Assembly: GCF_020073745.1 (NCBI RefSeq)
Contig: NZ_JAIRAU010000005.1
Location: 62,001 to 126,000, forward strand
DNA length: 64,000 bases
From: Nannocystis pusilla
GTDB lineage: Bacteria; Myxococcota_A; Polyangia; Nannocystales; Nannocystaceae
Direction: 5' to 3'
The position numbers and the translations under genes were made by a program. Positions 54,188 to 62,611 of this stretch are shown piece after piece. The stretch's first letter is position 1, and each line of letters begins with the position of its first letter. The notes below the pieces were generated by a model. That model made no database searches, had not been told where the DNA came from, and was given only the letters and a program-made list of their open reading frames with translations.

Positions 54188-55279
54188 TCAGATGTCCATC
54201 GCGGCGAGCGCCGACTTGAGCGACTCGGTGATGCCAGCGTCCTTGTCGGGGTCGACGGGTTCGTCGGCGTCCTCATGGACTTGTTCGGCCGGCACGGGCG
54301 GAGGCGTTGCCAGCTCGCGCTCGCGCCTGGGCGGACGCCTGGGCTCCGGCTCGGCGGGGGGCGCCTCGGGCTCAGGCGCCCGGGGCGTCGGCGCCGCCGA
54401 GGTCGTGCACGCCTGCCGTGCGACCTCTTCGGTCAGGCTGCTCTCCGGCTGGCTCGGGAGGCCCTTCGCGGCGTGCTCGCCGGCGAAGTTCTCGAGGTCC
54501 TCGAGCGTGCCGCAGCCGAGGTAGATGTATTTGCCGTTCTTCCATTCGTAGTACAGCGCATAGCGATCGCCCGCCACACGCAGCAGCTTGTACGCGCCGC
54601 CGCGGAAGGTGGCGCGGAAGCCCCGGCGGCCCGCGTCCATGACCTCCTCCCACTCGAGCTCGACCGCGGGGGCCTTCAGCTTGGGCGGCGGCGCGGGCTC
54701 AGACGTCTTGCCCTTGCGGTCGCTCTTGCGACGGTCGGCCTTCTCGCTGCGCTCCGCCTTCTCGCTGCGCTCCGCCCTCTCGCTGCGCTTTGGCGCCGCG
54801 TCCTCGGGCTCCGCCGCAGCGCGGGCGTCCATGGCCTCGCGCGCCCAGTCCGCCGGCGTGTGGTCGCCGCGGGTGCTCGGCGGCTCACCGATCAGGCGCT
54901 TGGCCTCGGCCTTCATGTCGGCGAGCGGGCCGCAGGCGATGTCGCGCCATGTCCCGTCGCCCGCGAAGTAGAAGAGGCCCCAGGTGCCCTTGCCGGGGCA
55001 CTTGGCCTTGAGGAGCTGGAAAGTGCCGTCGCCGTGACGGGCTTCGTAGGCGGGCCTTCCCTCGCGCTCGGTCTTGCCCCATTCGAGCTCTGCGGGCGTG
55101 GGCGGCTCGCGAACCGCTGCCGGCGTGGCCTGCGTGCCGACGGCCTTGCCGTTCATCTCGACGGTCCAGGGGCCCGGCCCGCGGAGGTCGAGCTCGTGCA
55201 GCTTGCCGGTGTTGTGGTCGCGCAGGCGCAGGTGCCACGCGGTCGGGTGCAGCTCTTCGATGGTGAGTTCGCGTGCCAT
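54188..55279 (-). CDS. Element protein with a duplicated domain and charged repeat linker
   Basis: 363 aa. Two copies of a beta-rich unit (about residues 65-130 and 205-270) share the pattern LEW-x-GR-x-G/A-YxA-x-GxF-x-LL...W/Y-G/A-LYY...GxC-GxL. They are separated by a highly charged linker built of six-residue ERSEKA-type repeats. The C-terminal tail is Pro/Glu-rich and disordered. No membrane segment and no family known. The duplication suggests a binding protein with two sites. Confidence 0.65.
   Translation of the reverse strand: MARELTIEELHPTAWHLRLRDHNTGKLHELDLRGPGPWTVEMNGKAVGTQATPAAVREPPTPAELEWGKTEREGRPAYEARHGDGTFQLLKAKCPGKGTWGLFYFAGDGTWRDIACGPLADMKAEAKRLIGEPPSTRGDHTPADWAREAMDARAAAEPEDAAPKRSERAERSEKAERSEKADRRKSDRKGKTSEPAPPPKLKAPAVELEWEEVMDAGRRGFRATFRGGAYKLLRVAGDRYALYYEWKNGKYIYLGCGTLEDLENFAGEHAAKGLPSQPESSLTEEVARQACTTSAAPTPRAPEPEAPPAEPEPRRPPRRERELATPPPVPAEQVHEDADEPVDPDKDAGITESLKSALAAMDI
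54741..54793. repeat. Tandem 18-bp coding repeat (about three copies)
   Basis: The unit TTCTCGCTGCGCTCCGCC is repeated head to tail, encoding the ERSEKA hexapeptide linker on the minus strand. Copy number may vary between relatives. Confidence 0.8.
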
Positions 55280-55282
55280 GGT

Positions 55283-55471
55283 TCACCTCGTGCGTTCGTC
55301 GTCAGAAAATTCGCGCCGCGGTCGCAACGCGACGGTCAAGAGGGCGCCGAGCCCGAGGCCGGCGGTCCCGGAGATCGCGGCGATCCATCGCCAGCGCCGC
55401 TGGGCGCGCGAGGCGTACTCGCGGAATTGGGTATAGCTGTCGAGACACTCTTGCAAGGTCGCGTCCGTCAT
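55283..55471 (-). CDS. Small single-pass membrane protein
   Basis: 62 aa: a short helical N-terminus, one membrane helix (WIAAISGTAGLGLGALLTVA) and a basic-acidic tail. ATG at 55471 overlaps the preceding stop (ATGA). Size and topology fit a holin-like or virion membrane protein; no family match. Confidence 0.6.
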   Translation of the reverse strand: MTDATLQECLDSYTQFREYASRAQRRWRWIAAISGTAGLGLGALLTVALRPRREFSDDERTR

Positions 55472-57312
55472 CGCCGGGTCTCCTTCCGGTCGCGCGCGCG
55501 CCGGTACATCCAGTAACCTGTCCCGGCGGCCAGGGCCGTGCCGCCGAGGATCCCCGCCGCCCGCAAGCCGTTGCGCTGCGTCCCGCAGTCGCTACCGCAC
55601 CGCTGCGGGTCGGCGAAAGGCATCGCCAGCGTGGCCTCGGGCACGATCGGCGCAGGGTCCTTGGTGGGCTCGAGCGATCCGGGGCTGAGCTTGAGGCCCA
55701 GGACGCCGGGCGGCCGATCCTGAACGCCGGCCTTGCGGAGCAGGTCCTTCCAATCCTGGCCCTGGAACTTCTCGCCGATGGGCACGTCGCTCAGATCGAC
55801 GAGCCGGCGATCGGGGTGCTCCAGTAGCAGCGCTCGCATCTGATTCAACAGTGTCATCATTTTGCCGTCCTTGAACGCGTCCCAGCTCGACCTGACGTAG
55901 GCGCACTGCAAGGAATGGCGGAGGCAGTGGATCTGCCGCGCGCGCACCATGTCGAGCGTCGCCTTGATGTGCGAGTCGTACATGCTGACGAGGCAGAGCT
56001 CCCCCTTGCCGATCGCCCGTGTGAGGTTCGGGTGGAGAACACAGCCGTACATCGGGCTGAGGCCGTCGAAGCGGCCCATGTCCCTGCGGACGTGGCCCGG
56101 GAGGAGGCGGCCGTACTTGGGAGAATAGGTGGTGCCGCCGGAGACGTAGCATTGCCAGGCGCCCACGGCGCAGCCGATCGAGCTGCCGTACACGTAGCGC
56201 AGATCGTCGAAGCGCTTGCCGCCCTCGGCCCACGCCTTCCCGTTGTCGCGCAAGAAGCGGACGCCGCCGTCGCAGTAGCGCTTCCAGCGGGCGTGTAAGT
56301 CCGCGACGTGGATCTTGAAGAGGTCGAGGCTCTGCTCCTGCTGAGTGGCGAGCGCCCAGGCGGTGGCGCCGAGCCGGCCGAGGTTGATGTAGAACTGGCC
56401 GACGTCGACGACGTGCTCCTGCTTGATCGGCCAGGCGTAGCTGCGGTCGGCGTTGAAGGCGGCGATCTCGGGGCCGAACGGATCGAGGCTGACCTGAATC
56501 ACGGAGGTGATCTGGTCCATGCCGGGGAGGACCCCGAGGCCCTCGCCGGGCTCGAAGATCGCTACGTCCTCCCCTGCCTCGTCCTTGCCCCCGGTGGACT
56601 TACCGGGCGCGAACGCGTAGCCGTGCTTGCGCTTGACGCCGACCCACTCATCGCCGTCGAAGCGTGGGGCGAAGATCTTGGTCCAGGCGCCACCGGCGAG
56701 GATCGGTAGGAGCGCGGTGTTGACGAGGTAGTCGTCGGTGTCCTTCGAGGGCTGCTGCAGCGGGGGCATGCGCGCGAACACGGCGCGCCGAGCCTGCTCC
56801 TCGCTGATCTTCGCGGCCTTCTGGCGCGCGGCGTGAGCCTGGCCGATGGCGACGCCGAAGCCGACGATCGCGGCGATGACCTTGCCGACCGGGCCGGTCG
56901 CGCCGAGGGCCTTCATGCCGGCGCCGAAGGCCGCGTCGGTGAGCGCCTTGAGGACCATCTCCTCGTCCATGAGGTCGGGCAGCGAGAAGCGCGTCATGAC
57001 GAGGTCGATGGCGCCGTCGAGCCCGCGCAGCACACCGTTGGTCTGGAGCGCGCCGAGGTCGATCGACTCCTTCGCAGCGGTGACGATCCGGTGGACCATG
57101 TACTGCGCGCCGAGCTTGAAGTCGCGGGTGCCGATCTGGTTCTGGAGCTTGCCGTTCAGCAGCCGATCGAGGTTGGTGTCGCACGAGCTCGGGTCGCTCA
57201 GGCAGGCGACCATGGCCTCGTAGGGCGTGCCGGCGCTGGTGAAGGCGGTCGTGGCGAACGGGTGGTGCCCGAAGATCTTGGCGTAGCGGTCAGAGGTGAC
57301 GTCGATGATCAC
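55468..57312 (-). CDS. Large element protein with internal and C-terminal hydrophobic helices
   Basis: 614 aa from GTG at 57312, with GGAGGTG upstream and a GTGA overlap with the previous gene. It has an N-terminal alpha/beta part, a Gly/Ala helix near 150-175 (GKVIAAIVGFGVAIGQAHAA), a long soluble region rich in Trp/Tyr and Cys (DLRYVYGSSIGCAVGAWQCY), and a C-terminal membrane helix (AAGILGGTALAAGTGYWMY) followed by Arg/Lys. Third largest protein of the element and probably structural. No family recognised. Confidence 0.6.
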   Translation of the reverse strand: MIIDVTSDRYAKIFGHHPFATTAFTSAGTPYEAMVACLSDPSSCDTNLDRLLNGKLQNQIGTRDFKLGAQYMVHRIVTAAKESIDLGALQTNGVLRGLDGAIDLVMTRFSLPDLMDEEMVLKALTDAAFGAGMKALGATGPVGKVIAAIVGFGVAIGQAHAARQKAAKISEEQARRAVFARMPPLQQPSKDTDDYLVNTALLPILAGGAWTKIFAPRFDGDEWVGVKRKHGYAFAPGKSTGGKDEAGEDVAIFEPGEGLGVLPGMDQITSVIQVSLDPFGPEIAAFNADRSYAWPIKQEHVVDVGQFYINLGRLGATAWALATQQEQSLDLFKIHVADLHARWKRYCDGGVRFLRDNGKAWAEGGKRFDDLRYVYGSSIGCAVGAWQCYVSGGTTYSPKYGRLLPGHVRRDMGRFDGLSPMYGCVLHPNLTRAIGKGELCLVSMYDSHIKATLDMVRARQIHCLRHSLQCAYVRSSWDAFKDGKMMTLLNQMRALLLEHPDRRLVDLSDVPIGEKFQGQDWKDLLRKAGVQDRPPGVLGLKLSPGSLEPTKDPAPIVPEATLAMPFADPQRCGSDCGTQRNGLRAAGILGGTALAAGTGYWMYRRARDRKETRR

Positions 57313-58352
57313 GGCCGCACCTCCGCTGTTGCGAGGCCCTTCGGGGCGAAGGCGCGGAGGCATGGATCGGGGTTCTGGGCGACGAGGGCGGCGAGCGCGG
57401 GGCTGAGGCGCGTGGCGTCGCGGAGGAGCGCACGCCGCAGCGCGAAGAAGGCGGCGAAGCGGCGGACGATGTAGTTGTGGGCATTGCCCGCGAGCGGCCC
57501 GAGCGGCGTCTGCACAGTGGCGAGCTCGAGGCTCGCTTGCTCGACGTGCAGCAAGAGGCCGCGGCGATAGAGGCGGCCGGGGACGAGCCTCCTGGGGTCG
57601 TAGAGCGGGAGGTCTCGCAGGACGAGGTCGACCGCTTCGCGGAAGTGCCGGTAGCGGTAGACCACCGTGCGCGCGTCCTGGCGGAGGTTGCCCTCGGGCT
57701 GCCACATGCTCGCGCACAGGCGCATCGCCGTGACGGCGGGGTTGTGGGTGGCGGTGGCGTCCCAGTCGAGGGCCGGCGGTGTCCGATACAGCCGCCCGCC
57801 GTAGACCCATGGGAATGTCCCAAGGGACAGGAGCACGGGTCCGCCCCATCCGCACGCGGTCGTCGCTTCGACGCTGCGATTCTTGTGGAGGAGGTTCACA
57901 GGGGCGTCGTCGAGGAAGGCGCGACCGCTGAGCGTGGTGGCGCCACGGTCGAAGCAGGCGCTGCCGCGCAGCGATGCGGGTTGCTGATCGAGGAACCAGA
58001 GCTCGCTGGAATGGGCGGCGGTGTAGCCGACGAGGACGTCGTGGCGGACCTTCGCACGGGCGGAGCGGACAGCAGCCGGGATCGCCGGAGAGAGGTTCCG
58101 CGGGCGCTCGCGGTGCCAGGTCTCGAAGGTGGCCAGCGCGGCCGCATGCAGGTTCGCAGGGCCTTGCCGGGCCTTCAGCAATGCACCGGCGGCCGTCTGG
58201 AGCTGCGTGACGAACCCGAGCGTTTCGGCGATGTCTGTCCACTGGGACAGGTTGAAGAGCGACAGGGCGTCGGCGGAGCGCGCGTCGAAGTCCGGCACGA
58301 GATCGGCGACGGCCTCGAGGTCGGACCCGTAGCAGGTAGTCAGGTGGCTCAT
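57309..58352 (-). CDS. Hypothetical element protein
   Basis: 347 aa. Helical N-terminus (SLFNLSQWTDIAETLGFVTQ), central beta-rich part with PVLLSLGTFPWVYGGRLYRT, and a helical C-terminus (RRFAAFFALRRALLRDATRL). No signal, membrane helix or known motif. Its start overlaps the lytic transglycosylase stop (ATGA) and its end overlaps the next gene (GTGA), so it is part of a tightly coupled block. Two exact copies of the dispersed dyad lie inside it. Confidence 0.6.
   Translation of the reverse strand: MSHLTTCYGSDLEAVADLVPDFDARSADALSLFNLSQWTDIAETLGFVTQLQTAAGALLKARQGPANLHAAALATFETWHRERPRNLSPAIPAAVRSARAKVRHDVLVGYTAAHSSELWFLDQQPASLRGSACFDRGATTLSGRAFLDDAPVNLLHKNRSVEATTACGWGGPVLLSLGTFPWVYGGRLYRTPPALDWDATATHNPAVTAMRLCASMWQPEGNLRQDARTVVYRYRHFREAVDLVLRDLPLYDPRRLVPGRLYRRGLLLHVEQASLELATVQTPLGPLAGNAHNYIVRRFAAFFALRRALLRDATRLSPALAALVAQNPDPCLRAFAPKGLATAEVRP
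57815..57830. repeat. Dispersed dyad, exact core
   Basis: ATGTCCCAAGGGACAG, inside the element gene at 57309-58352. Confidence 0.55.
58235..58250. repeat. Dispersed dyad, exact copy
   Basis: CTGTCCACTGGGACAG, inside the same element gene, 420 bases from the previous copy. Confidence 0.6.
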
Positions 58353-59245
58353 ACGAGGGCCTTCGGGACGGGGAGCTGGCCGACGAGCTTCTGGAAGACA
58401 GCACCGACGCCGGGCCAGTTGTCGGCGCGCATCTTGGTGGGGATGGTGGCGACGTCACCGAGATCGATGCCGACCGTCTTGGCGTCCTCCCAAAACTGCG
58501 AGCGGATCTTGTTGTAGGTGTCGCCGTCGCGGCCGGGTGGGATCAGAAGCGAGATGCTGCCCCAGCCGACCTTGATGTCCGCGACGTCGCGGATGTCGTA
58601 GTTCTTGAGGAGGCGCTGCAGGTAGACGGTGGCCGCGAAGGCCGCGACGCGCGGGAGGAACATGATCCGCGGATCGGAGGCGAGCAGCGGTGCCTTGTCC
58701 TTGAGCTCCTGCACGCCTGTCCACAGGAAGTACGGCGCGAGCGCGCCGAACAGGCCGCCGCTGCCGAACGCGGCCGCCGCGTCGCCGTGCATGAGCGTCG
58801 GGTTGCGGCCCTTGTTGTTGTGATAGGCGTTGTAGGAATAGTTGCGCTCGGACTGCTCGCTCTCAGCGTCGCCGTTGTGGGCCGCGGGGATGAAGCGGGA
58901 CTCGCGGTAGGCGATGACCGCGAGGATCCGCCCGGCGCCGACAATGCCGCTCGCCTCCTCCGCGAGCAGGAAGAGCGGGCGCAGATCGGCGGGCGTCGTG
59001 CCCCAGTTGCGACCGAGGTCGCCCTTGATGTCGGCGGCGGTCGGCAGCGGCAGCGCGCCGTCCCAGGCGATCGGGCCCGTGCTGGTGGGCTTGGGCGCCG
59101 GGATGGTCTGAGGGTCAGGCGCGGGCGTCTGAGGGGGATCCCCCGCGGGCTGCGTGGCCTGCCGGCGCGCGAAGTAGGCGCCGGCGGCGACGACGAGGCC
59201 GCCGGTCACGGCGGTGCCGAGGGCGTATCGGAGGAGTGTGCTCAT
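58349..59245 (-). CDS. Lytic transglycosylase-like protein, N-terminally membrane-anchored
   Basis: 298 aa. An N-terminal membrane helix (LLRYALGTAVTGGLVVAAGA) and a Pro/Thr spacer to about residue 60 lead to a lysozyme-like SLT domain. AVIAYRESRFIPAAHNGD supplies the catalytic Glu, and YSYNAYHNNKG and GSGGLFGALAPYF provide the later motifs. It should cut the murein glycan strand. The anchor fits a virion-associated or export-apparatus hydrolase that opens the wall locally. Coupled to the next gene by ATGA. Confidence 0.75.
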   Translation of the reverse strand: MSTLLRYALGTAVTGGLVVAAGAYFARRQATQPAGDPPQTPAPDPQTIPAPKPTSTGPIAWDGALPLPTAADIKGDLGRNWGTTPADLRPLFLLAEEASGIVGAGRILAVIAYRESRFIPAAHNGDAESEQSERNYSYNAYHNNKGRNPTLMHGDAAAAFGSGGLFGALAPYFLWTGVQELKDKAPLLASDPRIMFLPRVAAFAATVYLQRLLKNYDIRDVADIKVGWGSISLLIPPGRDGDTYNKIRSQFWEDAKTVGIDLGDVATIPTKMRADNWPGVGAVFQKLVGQLPVPKALV

Positions 59246-59286
59246 GGAGTGGCCTCGTGTGGCTTTGGGGACATGCTCGAAGGGGA

Positions 59287-59973
59287 TCAGTCGGAGATCA
59301 GGCGTGCGAGGCCGTAGACGGCCGCGCCGGTGGCTGCGGTGCCGGCGACGACACCTGCGACGCGCAGCGCCTTGGCGCTGTGCTCGTCGAGATCGCGGCC
59401 GACATCTGCGGCCTTCGTCGGCGCGCCGGCGCCGGCGGGCGTGCCACCGGCCGGAGTCGAGGACCGGGCGATGACGACCTGCGAGGGCGCGAGCTCGACG
59501 AGCGCGCCCTGGTCGCGCGGGATGCCGAAGTCGTCGGGCGGGAGGACCCAGCCGCTGGCGTCGATATGGTGCTCGATCACTGCGATGTCCCAGCTATCGA
59601 GCGCGGCGTAGAGCAGCCGCCACGGCGCGCCTTCCTTGGCGTCGCGGTCCGGCAGACGGTTGCCGTCCTCCGCGGCGTCGGGGTCGTCGTCGAGCTGCCC
59701 GAGGACGAGGAGCAGGACGGGCGGCGCTGAACCGCCGAGCGTGACCTGGATCGGCGCTGCGGGTCGTCGCACGGCCGCCCACGGCTTGCTGCCCGGGGGG
59801 ACCTGCCCCATGCGAAGCGCGAAGCTCTGGCGCGCCGCCGCCGTCGCGCCGGCGTAGAGGGAGACAAGGAGCGTTTCGAGCGCGTCCTTGTGTGCGACGC
59901 GGTCGGCCTCCGAGCCGTCGGCGATCTGCGACAGCCGCAGGAGGTAGGCGATACGGTGGCGATCGAGGAGCAT
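59287..59973 (-). CDS. Tail-anchored element protein
   Basis: 228 aa. Helical N-terminus (RIAYLLRLSQIADGSEADRV), beta-rich middle (IQVTLGGSAPPVLLLVLGQL), Gly/Ala/Pro linker and a C-terminal membrane helix (VAGVVAGTAATGAAVYGLA) with a few polar residues after it. ATG at 59973 has GGAAGGA upstream. Same topology as other proteins of the element; no family recognised. Confidence 0.6.
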   Translation of the reverse strand: MLLDRHRIAYLLRLSQIADGSEADRVAHKDALETLLVSLYAGATAAARQSFALRMGQVPPGSKPWAAVRRPAAPIQVTLGGSAPPVLLLVLGQLDDDPDAAEDGNRLPDRDAKEGAPWRLLYAALDSWDIAVIEHHIDASGWVLPPDDFGIPRDQGALVELAPSQVVIARSSTPAGGTPAGAGAPTKAADVGRDLDEHSAKALRVAGVVAGTAATGAAVYGLARLISD

Positions 59974-59988
59974 GGCAGGTCCTTCCGA

Positions 59989-60855
59989 TTACTGGCTGTT
60001 CGCGTAGCGGCCGCGCAGGCGATCGCCGGGCTCGACGCGCACGACCTCGATGTCGCAGATCAGCTTCTCGCCGACGGCGAATGGGGTCGCCTCGAGCGCG
60101 ATGTGATCGTCATGGCTCACGTACTGCACCGCCGACCAGCGGACATCGACGTTGTTCGGCTGCGCCATCCAGGCGCGGCGTGTTGTCGCGTCGACGACAT
60201 GGAGCTTGCCGTCGTTGTTGCTGCCGGCGTAGCGGACGGCGAGGAAGCACCCGAACTGTCGAGGGTACGGGCACAGCGCGGAGAGGGGGATTGGGCCGGA
60301 GCCGACGTCGTCGGTGACGTGCAGGATGTGGGTCGACGGGTCCCAGATGAAATTCGGGATCCACGGCGTGCCGGTCAGGTTCGGCACGAAGGCCGCGCCC
60401 GCGCTGCGGATGATCCGCAGGCGGATGCGATTCGCCGCGGCGGGGCGAGTCAGCGCCCACTGCATGTGGTCGGACTCGCTGGCCTCGTTGACGACGAGAT
60501 CGATCAGGCAGCGCCCGCCGTTGCGCGTGAGGATGGCCAGACGATCTTTACCGTCCAGGAGCACGTACTGGGGCCGCGGGTTGAGGCTCAATTCCTCGCG
60601 AATGAGCCCGCCCGAGTCGATGATCCGGGCGACCGACCTCGGGTTGTGTCCGCTCGCGGCGATGCCGAGGACCTTCGGGGCCTCCGGCGCGAAGAGGCCG
60701 AGGATGTCGGCGCCGACGATGCCGGCGCTTCCGGCGATGTGGCCGGTGTAGTGGCGCTGGCCCTCGACGGTGAGAGCGTCGCGCGTGAGCGTGATCGGGG
60801 TGGTGCCGTCGAGGTCGAGGTCGGTGGTCAGGCGGATTTTGATCGGTTCAGCCAT
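59989..60855 (-). CDS. Beta-rich element protein, capsid candidate 1
   Basis: 288 aa from ATG at 60855 with GGAGG nine bases upstream (an ATG at 60873 is possible). Largely beta-strand (IKIRLTTDLDLDGTTPITLT, QYVLLDGKDRLAILTRNGGR, FGCFLAVRYAGSNNDGKLHV), no membrane segment or signal. Predicted strands throughout and lack of an enzyme motif make it a candidate structural protein. It stands next to another beta-rich gene of similar size; such pairs are known as major capsid proteins in some tailless membrane phages. This is inference. Confidence 0.6.
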   Translation of the reverse strand: MAEPIKIRLTTDLDLDGTTPITLTRDALTVEGQRHYTGHIAGSAGIVGADILGLFAPEAPKVLGIAASGHNPRSVARIIDSGGLIREELSLNPRPQYVLLDGKDRLAILTRNGGRCLIDLVVNEASESDHMQWALTRPAAANRIRLRIIRSAGAAFVPNLTGTPWIPNFIWDPSTHILHVTDDVGSGPIPLSALCPYPRQFGCFLAVRYAGSNNDGKLHVVDATTRRAWMAQPNNVDVRWSAVQYVSHDDHIALEATPFAVGEKLICDIEVVRVEPGDRLRGRYANSQ

Positions 60856-60885
60856 GGCGATGCCTCCATTCATGCGGGTTCGTGG

Positions 60886-61674
60886 CTATCGCCCGCAGGT
60901 GGAGCCGTTGCAGTCCGGTTTGCAGCCGGGCTTGCACACCTCGGTGCGGCACATCTCGTAGAAGCGGTTGTTGTCGTAGACGATGACGACCTGCGCCGAC
61001 TCGAGGTTGACGCCGCCGCTCCTGTTGGTGATCTCGACGGCGAGGCGCTCGAGGCTGCCGACGTCGATCGGGTCGTTCTTGTACTTGGGGAACGGGACGA
61101 TGATCTGGCCGCCGTCCTTGTTCAGGAACTGGTTGCCGCGGAAGGTCGGGCCGATCTTCTTACCCGGGAGGTCATCGCCCGGCCCGAGGTAGAACTCGAC
61201 GAAGAAGTCGAGGTAGTTGTTGGCGCCGCCGGCGAGGTTCATGTCGATGCGGATCTGGTTGGGCGTCCAGCCCGGCCGCGAGGGGTGCTGCATGCGGATC
61301 GTCTTGCCCGGCGTGACCGGGAAGGCGTTGACGTAGTCGCCGCCCAAGCCGGTGACGATCTGCTCGAGGTTGACCTGCGAGTCGTCGCTGTACTCGTCGA
61401 TGGTGATCTTGGAGAAGTTGATGTTGGCGCTGCAGCAGACGTGGCGGACGAGACGCATGAGGACCTCGCATTGGCCCTCGAGGGACTTGCAACGCTCCTC
61501 GAGGCGGCCGTAGCAGCCGGACAGGCTGTTGGTGGACTCCGCGCAGCGCAGGACCTCGGTCCAGCGCTCGGGGCTGCATCGCAGGGCGCGGAGGAGTTGG
61601 TGGAAGACCGCCGGGTCGTCGATGGACATGGACTCGTGAGGCATGGATTCGAACTTGATCAGACTGCCGGACAT
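60886..61674 (-). CDS. Beta-rich element protein, capsid candidate 2
   Basis: 262 aa from ATG at 61674 (AGGAAGAGA upstream). About 100 helical N-terminal residues with paired Cys (LRCSPERWTEVLRCAES, RLEERCKSLEGQCEVLMRLV), then a beta-rich domain (INFSKITIDEYSDDSQVNLE, NYLDFFVEFYLGPGDDLPG, ERLAVEITNRSGGVNLESAQ). The C-terminus has four Cys (CKPGCKPDCNGSTC). Probably structural. It and the 59989 protein may form one shell or spike. No family recognised. Confidence 0.6.
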   Translation of the reverse strand: MSGSLIKFESMPHESMSIDDPAVFHQLLRALRCSPERWTEVLRCAESTNSLSGCYGRLEERCKSLEGQCEVLMRLVRHVCCSANINFSKITIDEYSDDSQVNLEQIVTGLGGDYVNAFPVTPGKTIRMQHPSRPGWTPNQIRIDMNLAGGANNYLDFFVEFYLGPGDDLPGKKIGPTFRGNQFLNKDGGQIIVPFPKYKNDPIDVGSLERLAVEITNRSGGVNLESAQVVIVYDNNRFYEMCRTEVCKPGCKPDCNGSTCGR

Positions 61675-61781
61675 GGAACTTCTCTTCCTGGGCGTGACAC
61701 CGCCCGGACCGCGGGCATTGCACGCGGAGGTTGGAGGTCGGATTGTGAAGACAGCGAGCGAATGTAATGAGTGGCGCAGGT

Positions 61782-62120
61782 TCAGCCGCCGCTGAGCCGG
61801 CCGGGCTGGAGGCCGAGCAGCGACTCGAGATGGCGCGCAGCCGTGTCGGTGGTCGAGCTCGTGGCGGAGCTGGCCTCCGGCTGTGTCGTGGGAGCGGCCG
61901 GGGACACTTCGGGACCGCTCGGCTCGGTGCTGGCGAGGTCGTCTGGGAGCGCGTGGACAGACCACTGCAGGACGAGCACGTGGCCCGGGACGACGCTGCG
62001 AACGGCGTCGACGGGGACCTCGAGCTTGTGCTCGTGGCCGTGCGCGTCGGCGGCGTGCAGCAGCGCGGTCGGCGAGTGGCCGGTCAGCACCCGGAGCACG
62101 CGGGCGATCACCGTGTTCAC
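61782..62120 (-). CDS. Small hypothetical element protein
   Basis: 112 aa from GTG at 62120 (GGAGGCGCACC upstream; GTGA overlap). N-terminal beta-barrel-like part (VIARVLRVLTGHSPTALLHA, KLEVPVDAVRSVVPGHVLVL) then a Ser/Thr/Pro-rich disordered tail from about residue 65. No membrane helix. Function unknown. Confidence 0.6.
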   Translation of the reverse strand: MNTVIARVLRVLTGHSPTALLHAADAHGHEHKLEVPVDAVRSVVPGHVLVLQWSVHALPDDLASTEPSGPEVSPAAPTTQPEASSATSSTTDTAARHLESLLGLQPGRLSGG

Positions 62121-62599
62121 GGTGCGCCTCCGTTCTGGGCGTCGGGCGCGGCCGGCAGCGGGTGCATGTACGCGTAGGCGATCGTGCCGATCGTGAACAT
62201 GGTGCCGCCGACAGCGAAGAAGGCGCGGGTGGTAAGGCTCTCGTCGATGGCGGCGCCGGCCGCGATGCCGCCGAGGCCGAGCACGCCCATGACGGGGACG
62301 CCGGCGACGCGCACGTCGGCGACGCCCTGCGCGACCATGCCGAGGCCGACGCCGGCGACGGCGCTCGTGCAGATGGCGCCGAGCTGGTACCAGCGGCCGC
62401 GGCGGAACTCGGCCATCCGCTGCATGCGCTCCTCGAGCGTGCGGGCGCTGCAGATCCGCTCGACCTCGCTGGCGTCCTGGTCCGCGCGGGCGCCCTTGCG
62501 GGCGCCTCGCAAACGATCGCCGTAGCTCTGGGCGAAGCCCTGTTCGAGGCCGTTCATGAAGGCGCCGGGGGAGCCTGTTGGTTGTTGCGGTGCATCCAT
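62117..62599 (-). CDS. Polytopic membrane protein of the element
   Basis: 160 aa. Polar, basic N-terminus (about 60 residues), then three hydrophobic segments (LGAICTSAVAGVGLGMVA, GVPVMGVLGLGGIAAGAAI, AFFAVGGTMFTIGTIAYAYM). Short, with small loops, like virion or holin-type membrane proteins. ATG at 62599; its stop overlaps the next gene's start. No family match. Confidence 0.65.
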   Translation of the reverse strand: MDAPQQPTGSPGAFMNGLEQGFAQSYGDRLRGARKGARADQDASEVERICSARTLEERMQRMAEFRRGRWYQLGAICTSAVAGVGLGMVAQGVADVRVAGVPVMGVLGLGGIAAGAAIDESLTTRAFFAVGGTMFTIGTIAYAYMHPLPAAPDAQNGGAP

Positions 62600-62611
62600 T
62601 CGTCTGTCTCC

